DNA from: Jiangella asiatica
Lineage (GTDB): Bacteria > Actinomycetota > Actinomycetes > Jiangellales > Jiangellaceae
NCBI RefSeq assembly: GCF_004349065.1
Contig: NZ_SMKZ01000020.1
Coordinates: 1-64,000, forward strand
Length of the DNA stretch: 64,000 bases
Direction: 5' to 3'
Part shown: positions 9,202 through 17,607 of the stretch, piece after piece
Layout: each line of letters begins with the position of its first letter
Position numbering within the stretch: position 1 is the first letter of the stretch
The notes under the pieces: model-generated
The model's input: only the letters and a program-made list of their open reading frames with translations
Databases searched by the model: none
Told to the model about the DNA's origin: nothing
Made by a program: the position numbers and the translations under genes

Positions 9202-9999
9202 ATGGCCGCCCCCACCGGAACGCAATCTCCGACCCGGGCCCGCATCACCGCACGCAGCCTGCGCACCGACCGCTGGTGGGTCTACCCCAGCTTCACCGCG
9301 CTGGTGCTGCTCGCCTTCGTCGTCTATGCGACGTACCGGGCCTTCGTCGGCGAGCACTACTTCATCGAGCCGTACCTGACGCCGCTCTACTCGCCGTGCG
9401 TCACCACCGAATGCGTCGAGGGCTCGGCCCACCTGGGCACCTGGGTGGGTGACTGGTGGCCGCTGTCGCCGGCCGTGCTCATCCTGATCATCCCGCTGAG
9501 CCTGAGGCTGACCTGCTACTACTACCGCAAGGCCTACTACCGCTCGTTCTGGATGTCGCCGCCGGCATGCGCCGTCGCCGAGCCACACCGCCGCTACACC
9601 GGCGAGACGCGGTTCCCGTTGATCCTGCAGAACATCCACCGGTACGCGCTGTACCTCGCGCTCGCCTACAACGTGCTGCTGACGTACGACGCGGTGATGA
9701 GCTTCAAGTCACCAGAGGGCGAGTGGGGCCACATGGGCCTGGGCTCGCTGATCCTGGTGGTCAACGCGGTGCTGCTGGGTCTGTACAGCCTGTCGTGCCA
9801 CTCGTGCCGGCACATCATCGGCGGCCGGCTGCGCAGCTTCTCCAAGCACCCGGTGCGCTATCGCGCCTGGGGCATGGTGTCCGTGCTCAACGGCAGACAC
9901 GCCCAGCTCGCCTGGGCATCCCTGGTGTGGGTCGCGTTCACCGACTTCTACATCTGGATGGTTGCTTCCGGCACCTGGTCCGACCCGCGGTTCTTCTGA
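9202..9999 (+). CDS. Succinate dehydrogenase membrane anchor, Sdh1-type SdhC
   Basis: Membrane subunit of a succinate:quinone oxidoreductase, 265 aa, with about five predicted helices (for example SFTALVLLAFVVYATY and LILVVNAVLLGLY). Its size and place directly before sdhA and sdhB match the mycobacterial Sdh1 arrangement, where the anchor is a single protein of about 270 aa. Two Cys/His clusters stand out: PCVTTEC in the first loop and SCHSCRH near residues 201-207. In characterised Sdh1 enzymes this subunit carries a membrane-embedded Rieske-type cluster; these residues are candidate ligands (inference). Confidence 0.85.
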   Translation: MAAPTGTQSPTRARITARSLRTDRWWVYPSFTALVLLAFVVYATYRAFVGEHYFIEPYLTPLYSPCVTTECVEGSAHLGTWVGDWWPLSPAVLILIIPLSLRLTCYYYRKAYYRSFWMSPPACAVAEPHRRYTGETRFPLILQNIHRYALYLALAYNVLLTYDAVMSFKSPEGEWGHMGLGSLILVVNAVLLGLYSLSCHSCRHIIGGRLRSFSKHPVRYRAWGMVSVLNGRHAQLAWASLVWVAFTDFYIWMVASGTWSDPRFF

Positions 10000-10016
10000 G
10001 GAGCACGAGCAACACC

Positions 10017-11843
10017 ATGACTGAGATCGAACGGCACAGCTTCGACGTCCTCGTCGTCGGTGCGGGCGGGGCCGGGCTGCGCGCGGCCATCGCCGCTCAC
10101 GACGCCGGCGCGCGGGTCGGCATCGTCTGCAAGTCCCTGCTGGGCAAAGCGCACACCGTCATGGCCGAGGGCGGCATCGCCGCGGCCATGGGCAACGTCT
10201 GGCAGGAGGACAACTGGAAGGTGCACTTCCGCGACACCATGCGTGGCGGGAAGATGCTCAACCACTGGCGGATGGCGCAGTTGCACGCGCAGGAGGCGCC
10301 GGACCGCGTCCGCGAGCTCGAGGAGTGGGGGGCGCTGTTCGACCGCACCCCCGACGGGCTCATCTCGCAGCGCGACTTCGGCGGCCACCGCTACGCGCGC
10401 CTCGCGCACGTGGGCGACCGCACCGGCCTGGAGCTCATCCGCACCCTGCAGCAGCGCGCCGTCGCCCTCGGCATCGACGTGTTCATGGAGTGCACGGTCA
10501 CCGAGCTGGTCAAGGACGGCGACACTGCGACCTCGACCGACAAGCGTGTCTCGGCCGGTGGCCGCATCGCCGGCGCGTTCGGGTACTGGCGCGAGTCCGG
10601 CCGGTTCGTGCTGTTCGAGGCCCCGTCGGTCGTGCTGGCAACCGGCGGCATCGGCAAGTCGTACAAGGTGACGTCGAACTCGTGGGAGTACACCGGCGAC
10701 GGTCACGCTCTGGCCCTGCAGTCAGGCGCCAGCCTGGTGAACATGGAGTTCGTGCAGTTTCACCCGACCGGCATGGTCTGGCCGCCGTCGGTGAAGGGCA
10801 TCCTGGTCACCGAGTCGGTCCGCGGCGACGGCGGCGTGCTGCGCAACAGCGAGGGCCGCCGGTTCATGTTCGACTACATCCCCGAGTTCTTCAAGGCCGA
10901 GACGGCGGACTCCGAGGACGAGGCCGACCGCTGGTACGAGGACAAGACGAACAACCGCCGCCCGCCGGAGCTGCTGCCCCGCGACGAGGTCGCCCGGGCC
11001 ATCAACGCCGAGGTCAAAGCAGGCCGCGGGTCACCGCACGGCGGGGTCTTCCTCGACATCGCCTCCCGACGCACACCGGAGTACATCCGGCGCCGGCTGC
11101 CGTCCATGTACCACCAGTTCAAGGAGCTGGCCGACGTCGACATCACGGCCGAGCCGATGGAGGTGGGCCCGACCTGCCACTACGTCATGGGTGGTGTCGC
11201 GGTCGACCCCGACACCGGCGAGTCGGCCGTCCCCGGCCTCTACGCCGCGGGCGAGGTGGCCGGCGGCATGCACGGCGCGAACCGGCTCGGCGGCAACTCG
11301 CTGTCCGACCTGCTGGTGTTCGGCCGGCGCACCGGCCTCAACGCGGCCTACGCCGCGGCCCGGCTGGCAACCCGTCCGTCAATCGACGACGACGTGGTGC
11401 GCGCGGCGTCGGAGCGGGCGCTGGCGCCGTTCGGCATCGAGGGCGGCGAGAACCCGTACGGCGTCCAGCAGGATCTGCAGGAGGTCATGCACAACCTCGT
11501 CGGCATCATCCGGCGCGAGGACGAGATGCGGCAGGCGCTGGACGACCTGACGAAGTTCAAGGAACGCATCGGCCGGCTCAGCGTGGAGGGCCACCGGCAG
11601 TACAACCCGGGCTGGCACCTGGCCATCGACCTGCACAACATGCTGCTGGTCAGCGAATGCATCGCGCGTGCGGCGCTGGAGCGGACCGAGAGCCGCGGCG
11701 GTCACACCCGCGACGACTTCCCGGCCACCGACGACGCCTGGGGCAGGCTCAACCTGCACTGCCGGCTCGACGGCGACGATGTCGCCGTCACCCGGGAACC
11801 GCTGCCGGAGATGCCCGACGAGCTGCGCGAGCTGTTCGGCTGA
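10017..11843 (+). CDS. sdhA: Succinate dehydrogenase/fumarate reductase flavoprotein subunit
   Basis: Catalytic flavoprotein, 608 aa, that oxidises succinate to fumarate. It has the dinucleotide fold (DVLVVGAGGAGLRAAIAA), His46 in AHTVMAEGGI as the covalent FAD site, the substrate-site FVQFHPTGM, and the C-terminal NSLSDLLVFGRR motif. ATG at 10017 lies 17 nt after the anchor gene. A much longer open frame that starts at 9456 belongs to the wrong frame of sdhC and is rejected. Part of the three-gene Sdh1-type operon. Confidence 0.96.
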   Translation: MTEIERHSFDVLVVGAGGAGLRAAIAAHDAGARVGIVCKSLLGKAHTVMAEGGIAAAMGNVWQEDNWKVHFRDTMRGGKMLNHWRMAQLHAQEAPDRVRELEEWGALFDRTPDGLISQRDFGGHRYARLAHVGDRTGLELIRTLQQRAVALGIDVFMECTVTELVKDGDTATSTDKRVSAGGRIAGAFGYWRESGRFVLFEAPSVVLATGGIGKSYKVTSNSWEYTGDGHALALQSGASLVNMEFVQFHPTGMVWPPSVKGILVTESVRGDGGVLRNSEGRRFMFDYIPEFFKAETADSEDEADRWYEDKTNNRRPPELLPRDEVARAINAEVKAGRGSPHGGVFLDIASRRTPEYIRRRLPSMYHQFKELADVDITAEPMEVGPTCHYVMGGVAVDPDTGESAVPGLYAAGEVAGGMHGANRLGGNSLSDLLVFGRRTGLNAAYAAARLATRPSIDDDVVRAASERALAPFGIEGGENPYGVQQDLQEVMHNLVGIIRREDEMRQALDDLTKFKERIGRLSVEGHRQYNPGWHLAIDLHNMLLVSECIARAALERTESRGGHTRDDFPATDDAWGRLNLHCRLDGDDVAVTREPLPEMPDELRELFG

Positions 11844-11886
11844 CCCGCGCCGGACGACACGACAGATCACCGCCGAGGAGGCGTTA

Positions 11887-12675
11887 ATGGGATACGACCT
11901 TGACATGAAGGTCTGGCGCGGCGACGCCAGCGGCGGTGAGCTGGTGGACTTCACCGTCGAGGTGGAGGAAGGCGAGGTGGTCCTCGACGCCCTCCACCGC
12001 ATCCAGGCCACCCAGGCCGGCGACCTCGCCGTCCGCTGGAACTGCAAGGCCGGCAAGTGTGGCTCGTGCAGCACCGAGATCAACGGCAAGCCGCGGCTGG
12101 CCTGCATGACCAGGCTGTCCACGTTCGAGGAGGGCGAGACGGTGACGGTGACGCCGCTGCGCGCCTTCCCCGTCGTCCGCGACCTCGTCACCGACGTGTC
12201 GTACAACTACAAGGTCGCCGAGAAGGTGCCGCCGTTCGCGCCGGAGCCGCGGCCGGCCGACGGCGCCTACCGGATGCAACAGGTCGACGTGGAGCGGGGC
12301 CAGGAGTTCCGCAAGTGCATCGAATGCTTCCTGTGCCAGACGGTGTGCCACGTCATCCGCGACCACGAGGAGAACAAGCCGTCCTTCGCCGGCCCGCGGT
12401 TCTTCCTGCGCTACGCCGAGCTCGAGATGCACCCGCTGGACACCAACGACCGTCGTGAGCTGGCTCGCGAACAGGCCGGAATCGGCCTGTGCAACATCAC
12501 CAAGTGCTGCACGGAGGTCTGCCCTGAGGGCATCAAGATCACCGACAACGCGATCATCCCGATGAAGGAGCGCGTCGCCGACCGCTCCTACGACCCGGTG
12601 ACCTGGCTCGGCCGCAAGATCTTCCGCCGCGACCAGCTCCCGGACGCTCAAGTCCCTCGGACCCCCGGGGATTGA
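11887..12675 (+). CDS. sdhB: Succinate dehydrogenase iron-sulfur subunit
   Basis: Electron-transfer subunit, 262 aa. The N-terminal ferredoxin fold binds [2Fe-2S] through C53, C58, C61 and C73. The C-terminal half carries two further Cys groups, CIECFLCQTVC and CNITKCCTEVC, for the [4Fe-4S] and [3Fe-4S] centres. ATG at 11887 has GAGGAGG five bases upstream; the open frame runs further 5' only inside sdhA. Last gene of the operon, followed at once by a hairpin repeat that could end the transcript. Confidence 0.95.
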   Translation: MGYDLDMKVWRGDASGGELVDFTVEVEEGEVVLDALHRIQATQAGDLAVRWNCKAGKCGSCSTEINGKPRLACMTRLSTFEEGETVTVTPLRAFPVVRDLVTDVSYNYKVAEKVPPFAPEPRPADGAYRMQQVDVERGQEFRKCIECFLCQTVCHVIRDHEENKPSFAGPRFFLRYAELEMHPLDTNDRRELAREQAGIGLCNITKCCTEVCPEGIKITDNAIIPMKERVADRSYDPVTWLGRKIFRRDQLPDAQVPRTPGD

Positions 12676-12746
12676 TCACGTTCAGCACGAAATCTCGTGT
12701 CTCACCAGGCTTGCGATCCTGGTGAGACACGCAGAATCCTGGTGAT
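12675..12746 (+). repeat. Dispersed hairpin repeat family A, copy 1
   Basis: About 70 bp that recurs at 13697-13770 and 53719-53793 in the opposite orientation. This copy has perfect 13-bp arms (12697-12709 and 12718-12730, core CTCACCAGG/CCTGGTGAG) with an 8-nt loop, preceded by a second small hairpin CACGA-AATC-TCGTG. It lies just after the sdhB stop and probably works as a terminator or RNA-stabilising element; it has no coding content. Confidence 0.75.
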
Positions 12747-12767
12747 GGAATGGAGGCGCAGGCACAC

Positions 12768-13064
12768 ATGGCACTGCTCGACGACGACGGCGTCCGGGTC
12801 GCGCTCGCTGGCCTGCCGCATTGGTCCGGTGACACGTCGGCCATCACGCGCACCGTCAAGGCGCCGGACTTCATGACCGGAATCCGCATCGTAGACGACG
12901 TGGCGGCGGCGGCCGAGGCGGCCGATCATCACCCGGACATCGACATCCGGTGGCGCAACCTCAGGTTCACGCTGGCCACCCACTCCGAGGGCGGCGTGAC
13001 CCAGCGGGACGTGGACCTGGCCGGCACCATCGACGAGATCGTCACCCGCCATCACGCCGCATGA
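12768..13064 (+). CDS. 4a-hydroxytetrahydrobiopterin dehydratase (pterin carbinolamine dehydratase)
   Basis: Small cytosolic enzyme, 98 aa, that dehydrates 4a-hydroxy-tetrahydropterin to recycle pterin cofactor. The family signature is intact: HHPDIDIRW followed by LATHSEGGVTQRD, with the catalytic His pair and third His. Start ATG at 12768 (MALLDDDG), behind ATGGAGG; an ATG six codons upstream sits over that ribosome site. It faces the methyltransferase gene, the two stop codons abutting at 13062-13067. Confidence 0.92.
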   Translation: MALLDDDGVRVALAGLPHWSGDTSAITRTVKAPDFMTGIRIVDDVAAAAEAADHHPDIDIRWRNLRFTLATHSEGGVTQRDVDLAGTIDEIVTRHHAA

Positions 13065-13655
13065 TCACGGGGTGGCGTGGCGCAGGACGGTGACCGCGAA
13101 GTCGGCGTCGTCGTGCCAGGCCCGCAGATCCCAGGTGGCGAACCGGTGCTCGATCCGCAGGCCTGCGTCGGTGGCGTAGCGGTCGAACTCAGCCAACGCG
13201 AGGTGCCGATTGACGTGGAACCCGACGACGACGAACCCGTCGGGCCGCACGTGGCCGGCCACCTGCCGTAGCGCCTCGGTCTCGGTGCCCTGCGCCAGAA
13301 ACACCATGACGTTGCCGGCCAGCACGGCTGCGTCGAAGGTCTCGCCGAGGTCCAGCTCGGCCAGGTCGGCGACGACGAACCGCGGGCCGTCGTGGTCGTG
13401 CCTGGCCGCGGCTATCAGCTCCGCGTCCGCATCGACGCCGACGACTTCGTGCCCGCGCTCGTGCAGGACCGCCGACACCCGGCCGGTGCCGCAGCCGGCG
13501 TCGAGGACGCGCGACCGCGGCGCGACCATCGCGTCGACGAGCCTCGCCTCGCCGCCGAGGTCGGCGCCCTCGGCGGCCATGGTGCGGAAGCGGTCGATGT
13601 ACCACTGCGAGTGGCCCGGCTTCGTCTCGGTCACCCAGCGGGTCGGTTTCGCCAC
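13065..13655 (-). CDS. Class I SAM-dependent methyltransferase
   Basis: About 196 aa from GTG 13655. Motif I VLDAGCGTGRVS, motif II VVGVDAD, and the later FDAAVLAGNVMVFL and VRPDGFVVVGF segments define a Rossmann-fold methyltransferase of the Methyltransf_25 type. The substrate is not predictable. A longer frame reaching 13742 enters the family A repeat, so the shorter start is used. Convergent with the pterin dehydratase gene with no gap. Confidence 0.85.
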   Translation of the reverse strand: MAKPTRWVTETKPGHSQWYIDRFRTMAAEGADLGGEARLVDAMVAPRSRVLDAGCGTGRVSAVLHERGHEVVGVDADAELIAAARHDHDGPRFVVADLAELDLGETFDAAVLAGNVMVFLAQGTETEALRQVAGHVRPDGFVVVGFHVNRHLALAEFDRYATDAGLRIEHRFATWDLRAWHDDADFAVTVLRHATP

Positions 13656-13696
13656 GCGACCCACTCTACGGACACGCCGGCGGTCACCGTCCACCA

Positions 13697-13770
13697 CCAG
13701 GATTGTCCGCGCAGCACCAGGCTCACAAGCATGGTGCGACACGGGATTTCGTGCTGAACGTGATCATTCC
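13697..13770 (-). repeat. Dispersed hairpin repeat family A, copy 2
   Basis: Second copy, ending in the shared block GATTTCGTGCTGAACGTGAT (13751-13770 region). Its CACCAGG...CATGGTG stem is less perfect than in copy 1. It begins 42 bp upstream of the methyltransferase start and runs into the last codons of the secreted BNR protein. Confidence 0.7.
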
Positions 13771-15425
13771 GGGGTGGTGGCGAGAGAGATGAGGTCGGGG
13801 CTGAAGCGGACACCGGCGGAGTCGACGTGCTTGTCCACGACGGTGAACCGGACGGTGTGCAGGCCGCGGCCGAGGCGACACCGGCCCAGCAGCTCGGTCT
13901 TGAACGACCGCACCGACACCGTCGACGTGTCCACCGGGCCGCCCAGCCGCGCCCCGTCTACGTCGACGGTGACGACGCCGGCGTTGGGCAGGTGCCGGAA
14001 CCGCGCGTACACGTCGTAGGTGGCGGCGCGGGTGACCTCGATGGTCGCCTCCAGGTACTGGCCGTAGTCGGTGGCCGCGACCTCGACCCGACGGCCGCCG
14101 CTGGCCGCGGGGTCGGCCACCGTGGAGACACCGACGCCGGAGGTGGCGGTCGCCGGCAGCTCCTCCACCTCGTAGCCGAACCGGGTCTGCGGGCCACGCC
14201 GTCCGGTGTCCACGCCGGAGGTCAGCCACGCCAGGTCGAACGCGGCGAAGACCACGTCACGCGAGAAGCTCCTGGTCACGCCCGGCGCGTGCTCGCGCCC
14301 GTACAGGACGCCGATGCGCCCGTCCGGCAGCGCGACCGCGTCGGAGTACGACGCCGGCCCTTCGGTCAGCACTCGGCTGTACGGCCAGGTCATGCCCTCG
14401 TCGTAGGAGATCGAGACGGTCATGTTGCGCCGCGTCGGCGAGTCGACCCGGGAGAACACGATCCGGCTGGTGTCATCCGAGCCCTGGGGCGGCACCCGGA
14501 CCACCCCGGTGTCGATCGCGTTCACCGGCCGGGCCGAGGCGTCCAGCACCGGCGGCGACCACGTCTGCCCGCGGTCGGCGCTCACCGACACGATGCGCGG
14601 ATGGGTGCCGCCGGAGGCGTACCGGCCGAGCACCGCCAGCGACCCGTCCGGCCGCTCGATCAGCCGGGCCTCGTTCAGCGGGTAGGCACCGTCCAAGGGC
14701 ACGCCGCCGCCGGCCTGCCAGGTCGCGCCGCCGTCGTCGCTGACGATCACCGTCACGCCGTAGCGCCGCTCCGCCACCGGGAAGGCGATGGCCCGCCGGT
14801 GCCACACCTGCAGCATCAGCCGCCCGTCGGCCAGCTGGATGCCGTGGCCCGGGCCCGGCATGTGCAGGGTCTGCTCGTTCGGGTCGCCGTCGAACAGGTG
14901 CGTCAGCTCGGTCGGGTCCGACCACGTCTCGCCGTCGTCGTCACTGGTCACGACGGAGAGGCGGGAGCTGTCCGGCGAGCCGCCGGTGTTGCCGGGGTCG
15001 CGGAAGCACTCCGCGTGGAACAGGAAGATGCGCCCGGACTCGCGGTCGACGACCGGCGTGGGGTTGATGAACGACTGGACGCCGTCGGAGCGGCGCACGT
15101 ACCGCAGAGGCTCCCACGTCCGACCGCCGTCGCGGCTGCGGCGGATCGCGAGGTGGTGCGGGTCGGCGTCGTGCTGGGTGATCCTGGCCTCGGCGAACGC
15201 CAGCACCGAGCCGGCCACCGTCGTCGTCAGGCCGAAGACGTGGAACACCTCCAAGTCGTCGTCGCCGGCCTGGAAGACCAGCGACTCGTGGCACTCGCCG
15301 GCCGTCGTGGCGGCGGAGCGCGTCGAGCCTTCGGCGGACGGCGCCGACGCGAGGGCACCGACGGCGGCTGCGCTCGCGGCGGTTCCAAGGACCAGGGTGC
15401 GGCGACTGATCTGGGTGCGTTCCAT
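13764..15425 (-). CDS. Secreted BNR-repeat glycosidase, sialidase-like, with C-terminal CBM-like domain
   Basis: 553 aa. A twin-arginine signal (ISRRTLVLGTAASAAAVGA) implies Tat export. The catalytic-like region is a six-bladed propeller with five Asp boxes: SRDGGRTW, SDDDGETW, SDDGGATW, SADRGQTW and SYDEGMTW. The segment LAFAEARIT matches the sialidase motif after FRIP, but the FRIP position reads FHVFGL and lacks the usual arginine of the catalytic triad. Residues ~415-550 form a beta-rich, CBM6/35-like domain (TYDVYARFRHLPNAG). It belongs to the LacI-controlled locus. The sugar could be sialic acid or a related residue; activity is uncertain. Confidence 0.85.
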   Translation of the reverse strand: MERTQISRRTLVLGTAASAAAVGALASAPSAEGSTRSAATTAGECHESLVFQAGDDDLEVFHVFGLTTTVAGSVLAFAEARITQHDADPHHLAIRRSRDGGRTWEPLRYVRRSDGVQSFINPTPVVDRESGRIFLFHAECFRDPGNTGGSPDSSRLSVVTSDDDGETWSDPTELTHLFDGDPNEQTLHMPGPGHGIQLADGRLMLQVWHRRAIAFPVAERRYGVTVIVSDDGGATWQAGGGVPLDGAYPLNEARLIERPDGSLAVLGRYASGGTHPRIVSVSADRGQTWSPPVLDASARPVNAIDTGVVRVPPQGSDDTSRIVFSRVDSPTRRNMTVSISYDEGMTWPYSRVLTEGPASYSDAVALPDGRIGVLYGREHAPGVTRSFSRDVVFAAFDLAWLTSGVDTGRRGPQTRFGYEVEELPATATSGVGVSTVADPAASGGRRVEVAATDYGQYLEATIEVTRAATYDVYARFRHLPNAGVVTVDVDGARLGGPVDTSTVSVRSFKTELLGRCRLGRGLHTVRFTVVDKHVDSAGVRFSPDLISLATTPE

Positions 15426-15447
15426 GGCTCTCTCTCCTTCGAGGACG

Positions 15448-15506
15448 CCCCATGATCATCAACGGTTGGCGACGTCATGGCGTCGCCAACCGTTGATGAT
15501 CATGGG
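15448..15506. repeat. Palindromic repeat family B, copy 1 (perfect 26-bp inverted repeat)
   Basis: Arms 15449-15474 and 15481-15506 are perfectly complementary (core ATGATCATCAACGGTTGGC), with a 6-nt loop. It lies between two minus-strand genes, and the stop codon of the decayed DapA-like frame (15500) is inside the right arm. A near-identical copy is at 43083-43146. A terminator or stabilising role is likely; a mobile-repeat origin is possible. Confidence 0.8.
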
Positions 15507-15994
15507 AGCGGGGCGGTGGGCAGAGCTTGCGTGAGTCCAGGACGGCCTTGACCGCGGGCGCTCCGGGCCGGACGGAGTGCAGCCTCGATCCCGTCCGCGC
15601 CGCCCTCCAGGCCGGCTACCAGCTGCGTCTCCGACCCCTGGCTGACGCCGACGCCCGGGCGGCGGCGGGCCGCGGCGACGACGTGCCCGAACAGCGCCAG
15701 GTCGCCGGAGCTGTCCTTCACGCCGACCACGTGCGGCATCGCCAGCACCTCGTCGAACAGCTCCGGGGTCAGCGGGTTGCTGTAGCGGGGCATGTTGTAG
15801 GCGACCACGGGCGTCGGCTGTTCGGCGAACGCGGCGCTGCCGAACAGCATCAGGCTGCGCACCCCGGCGCGGGCCAGCGCCTCGAGCAGTGCCGAGGCAG
15901 CGGCGGCGGACGGCACGCCCGGCCGCTCCATCGGCGTCACCAGCGGCGCCATCACGCCGCTGAGCAGCGCCCGACCATCGACACCGGCCGCCAT
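15500..15994 (-). pseudogene. Decayed dihydrodipicolinate synthase/N-acetylneuraminate lyase family gene
   Basis: 164 codons that align to a DapA/NanA-type aldolase (normally ~300 aa) in two pieces. The N-terminus MAPLVTPMERPG...LMLFGSAAFAE runs directly into PTPVVAYNMPRYSNPL, so roughly 85 residues are missing in frame, including the GTTGE loop. The Tyr (AYNMP) and Schiff-base Lys (GVKDSSGD) survive, but after GLEGGADGI the last ~70 residues are lost and the frame ends in a repeat. ATG overlaps the upstream FAD-protein stop by 1 nt, so it was once part of this operon. Next to a sialidase-like gene a lost NanA-like role is attractive, but unproven. Confidence 0.75.
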
Positions 15995-17607
15995 CAGTAC
16001 CCCTTGATCTCGGGCCACGCCAGCTCGACGCCGTCGGCGGCCAGCTCGTCCTGGAAGGCCGCCAGCCGCGCGCCGTCCTCGTACACCTGCTGCGGCTCCA
16101 GCCCGCCGTCCAGGCAGTGCGCGGCCAGCGCGCCGGCCACCTCCCCCACGTTCCACTCGACCGGGTGCAGGCGGTAGGAGCCGTTGGTGATGTGGGTGGT
16201 GCCGATGTTCTTCGCCGCGGGCAGCAGGTTGCGCAGTCGCACCGGCACCAGCGCGCCGAGCGGGATCTGGAACGGGCAGCTGGCCACGTCGATGTAGGTG
16301 TCGCCGCCGGTGGACGGGTGCAGGTCGATGCGGTACATGCCGACGCCGACGGAGTCCGGGTACCGCTCGGCGCCCCGGGTGCCGCGCACCGCGAGCGACA
16401 GGTCCTGCTCGACGACCTGCCGGCGGGCGACGATGCGCCGCGACTCGCGGATGTACGGCGCCATCGCCAGGCCGTCCGCGGTGCCCATGACGTCGCCGCG
16501 CAGGCGCAGCCCGGGCCAGCCGGTGCCGCCGTCGGGGCGCGGAGCCTCGGTCTGCAGCCAGTACAGCATCGACATGCTGAGCTCGCGGGCGCCGGCCAGG
16601 TGCTTGTCGCGCTCCTCGTCGCTGACGCCGATGAGCGGCCCCGGCAGGTAGTCGATCATCGGCCAGTTGACGACGGTGACGTCGCTTCGCGCGAACCCGC
16701 GGCGGAACACCGACCGGGCGACGATGCGACGGAACGCCCACAGCTCACGGTCGCCGGGATCCTTGCTCTGGTCGGCCACGACGGGGCCGGAGTCGCCGTT
16801 GGGGATGAACGCTCGCTCGAACGGCTCCAGCGTGCGCGGATCCGGCGCGCGGAGGCTGATCAGCGGGTTCGGCCACTTCGGCGGCTGGTAGGAACGCCAC
16901 GCGGCGTAGCCGGCCGGCCGGTCGATGGTGTGGTCCTCACCCGCGCGGTGGTCGACGGCGAACACCCACGAGAACGCCTGCATGTTGTCCGGCTGGGCTT
17001 CGTCCGGGGCGCTGGGCTCGCCGGTGTCGTGCCGCGACTCGAAGCCGGTGACGTGCTCAGCGCCGGTCAGCGGGAGCAGGTCGCCCAGCTCGGTCGCGTC
17101 CAGGACGTACCGGGCGCCGACGCCGGTGCGGACGCCGTCGGGGCCTTCGACGACGACGGAGCGCACGCGCTCGCCGTCGACGGAGGCGGCCACTGGGCGG
17201 TGCCGGTAGAGGATGCGAAGCCGCCCGGCCGCGACCCATGGCGCGACCATCGCGTCGAGCACCGCGGCGCCGATCCGGGGCTCGTGGCACAGCCGGCTGA
17301 CCCGGCCCTGGCCCGGGTTGAGGTCGCGGGCGGCGCGGGCCTCGTCGGTGAGCGGGTACCACGTGCGGTAGTAGGCGCGGATGTTCTCGCGCAGCTCCCG
17401 GTAGGTGCGGGTGCAGCCGAACCGTTCGATCCAGGCGTGCTCGTCCGGGGGGACGCCCTGGCTGGTCAGCTGGCCGCCGATCCAGTCGGACTCCTCGGTG
17501 AGCAGGACGGACCTGCCTCTCCGCAGTGCGGCGAGGGCCGCGGCGACACCGCCGAGCCCACCGCCCACCACGAGGATGTCGGTCGAAGTTGCCGTCTCAC
17601 TGCTCAC
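15994..17607 (-). CDS. FAD-dependent oxidoreductase (FAD_oxidored family)
   Basis: 537 aa from GTG 17607, which overlaps the glycosidase stop by 4 bp. N-terminal dinucleotide motif DILVVGGGLGGVAAALAALRRG, then SDWIGGQLTSQGV, characteristic of PF12831 proteins (xanthan-lyase-like oxidoreductases found in carbohydrate-use loci). Later LDATELGDLLPLTGAEHVTG matches the family's second nucleotide-contact block. No signal peptide is seen, so it is probably cytosolic. It lies between the glycosidase and the decayed aldolase and presumably oxidises a sugar or uronate; substrate unknown. Confidence 0.87.
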   Translation of the reverse strand: MSSETATSTDILVVGGGLGGVAAALAALRRGRSVLLTEESDWIGGQLTSQGVPPDEHAWIERFGCTRTYRELRENIRAYYRTWYPLTDEARAARDLNPGQGRVSRLCHEPRIGAAVLDAMVAPWVAAGRLRILYRHRPVAASVDGERVRSVVVEGPDGVRTGVGARYVLDATELGDLLPLTGAEHVTGFESRHDTGEPSAPDEAQPDNMQAFSWVFAVDHRAGEDHTIDRPAGYAAWRSYQPPKWPNPLISLRAPDPRTLEPFERAFIPNGDSGPVVADQSKDPGDRELWAFRRIVARSVFRRGFARSDVTVVNWPMIDYLPGPLIGVSDEERDKHLAGARELSMSMLYWLQTEAPRPDGGTGWPGLRLRGDVMGTADGLAMAPYIRESRRIVARRQVVEQDLSLAVRGTRGAERYPDSVGVGMYRIDLHPSTGGDTYIDVASCPFQIPLGALVPVRLRNLLPAAKNIGTTHITNGSYRLHPVEWNVGEVAGALAAHCLDGGLEPQQVYEDGARLAAFQDELAADGVELAWPEIKGY

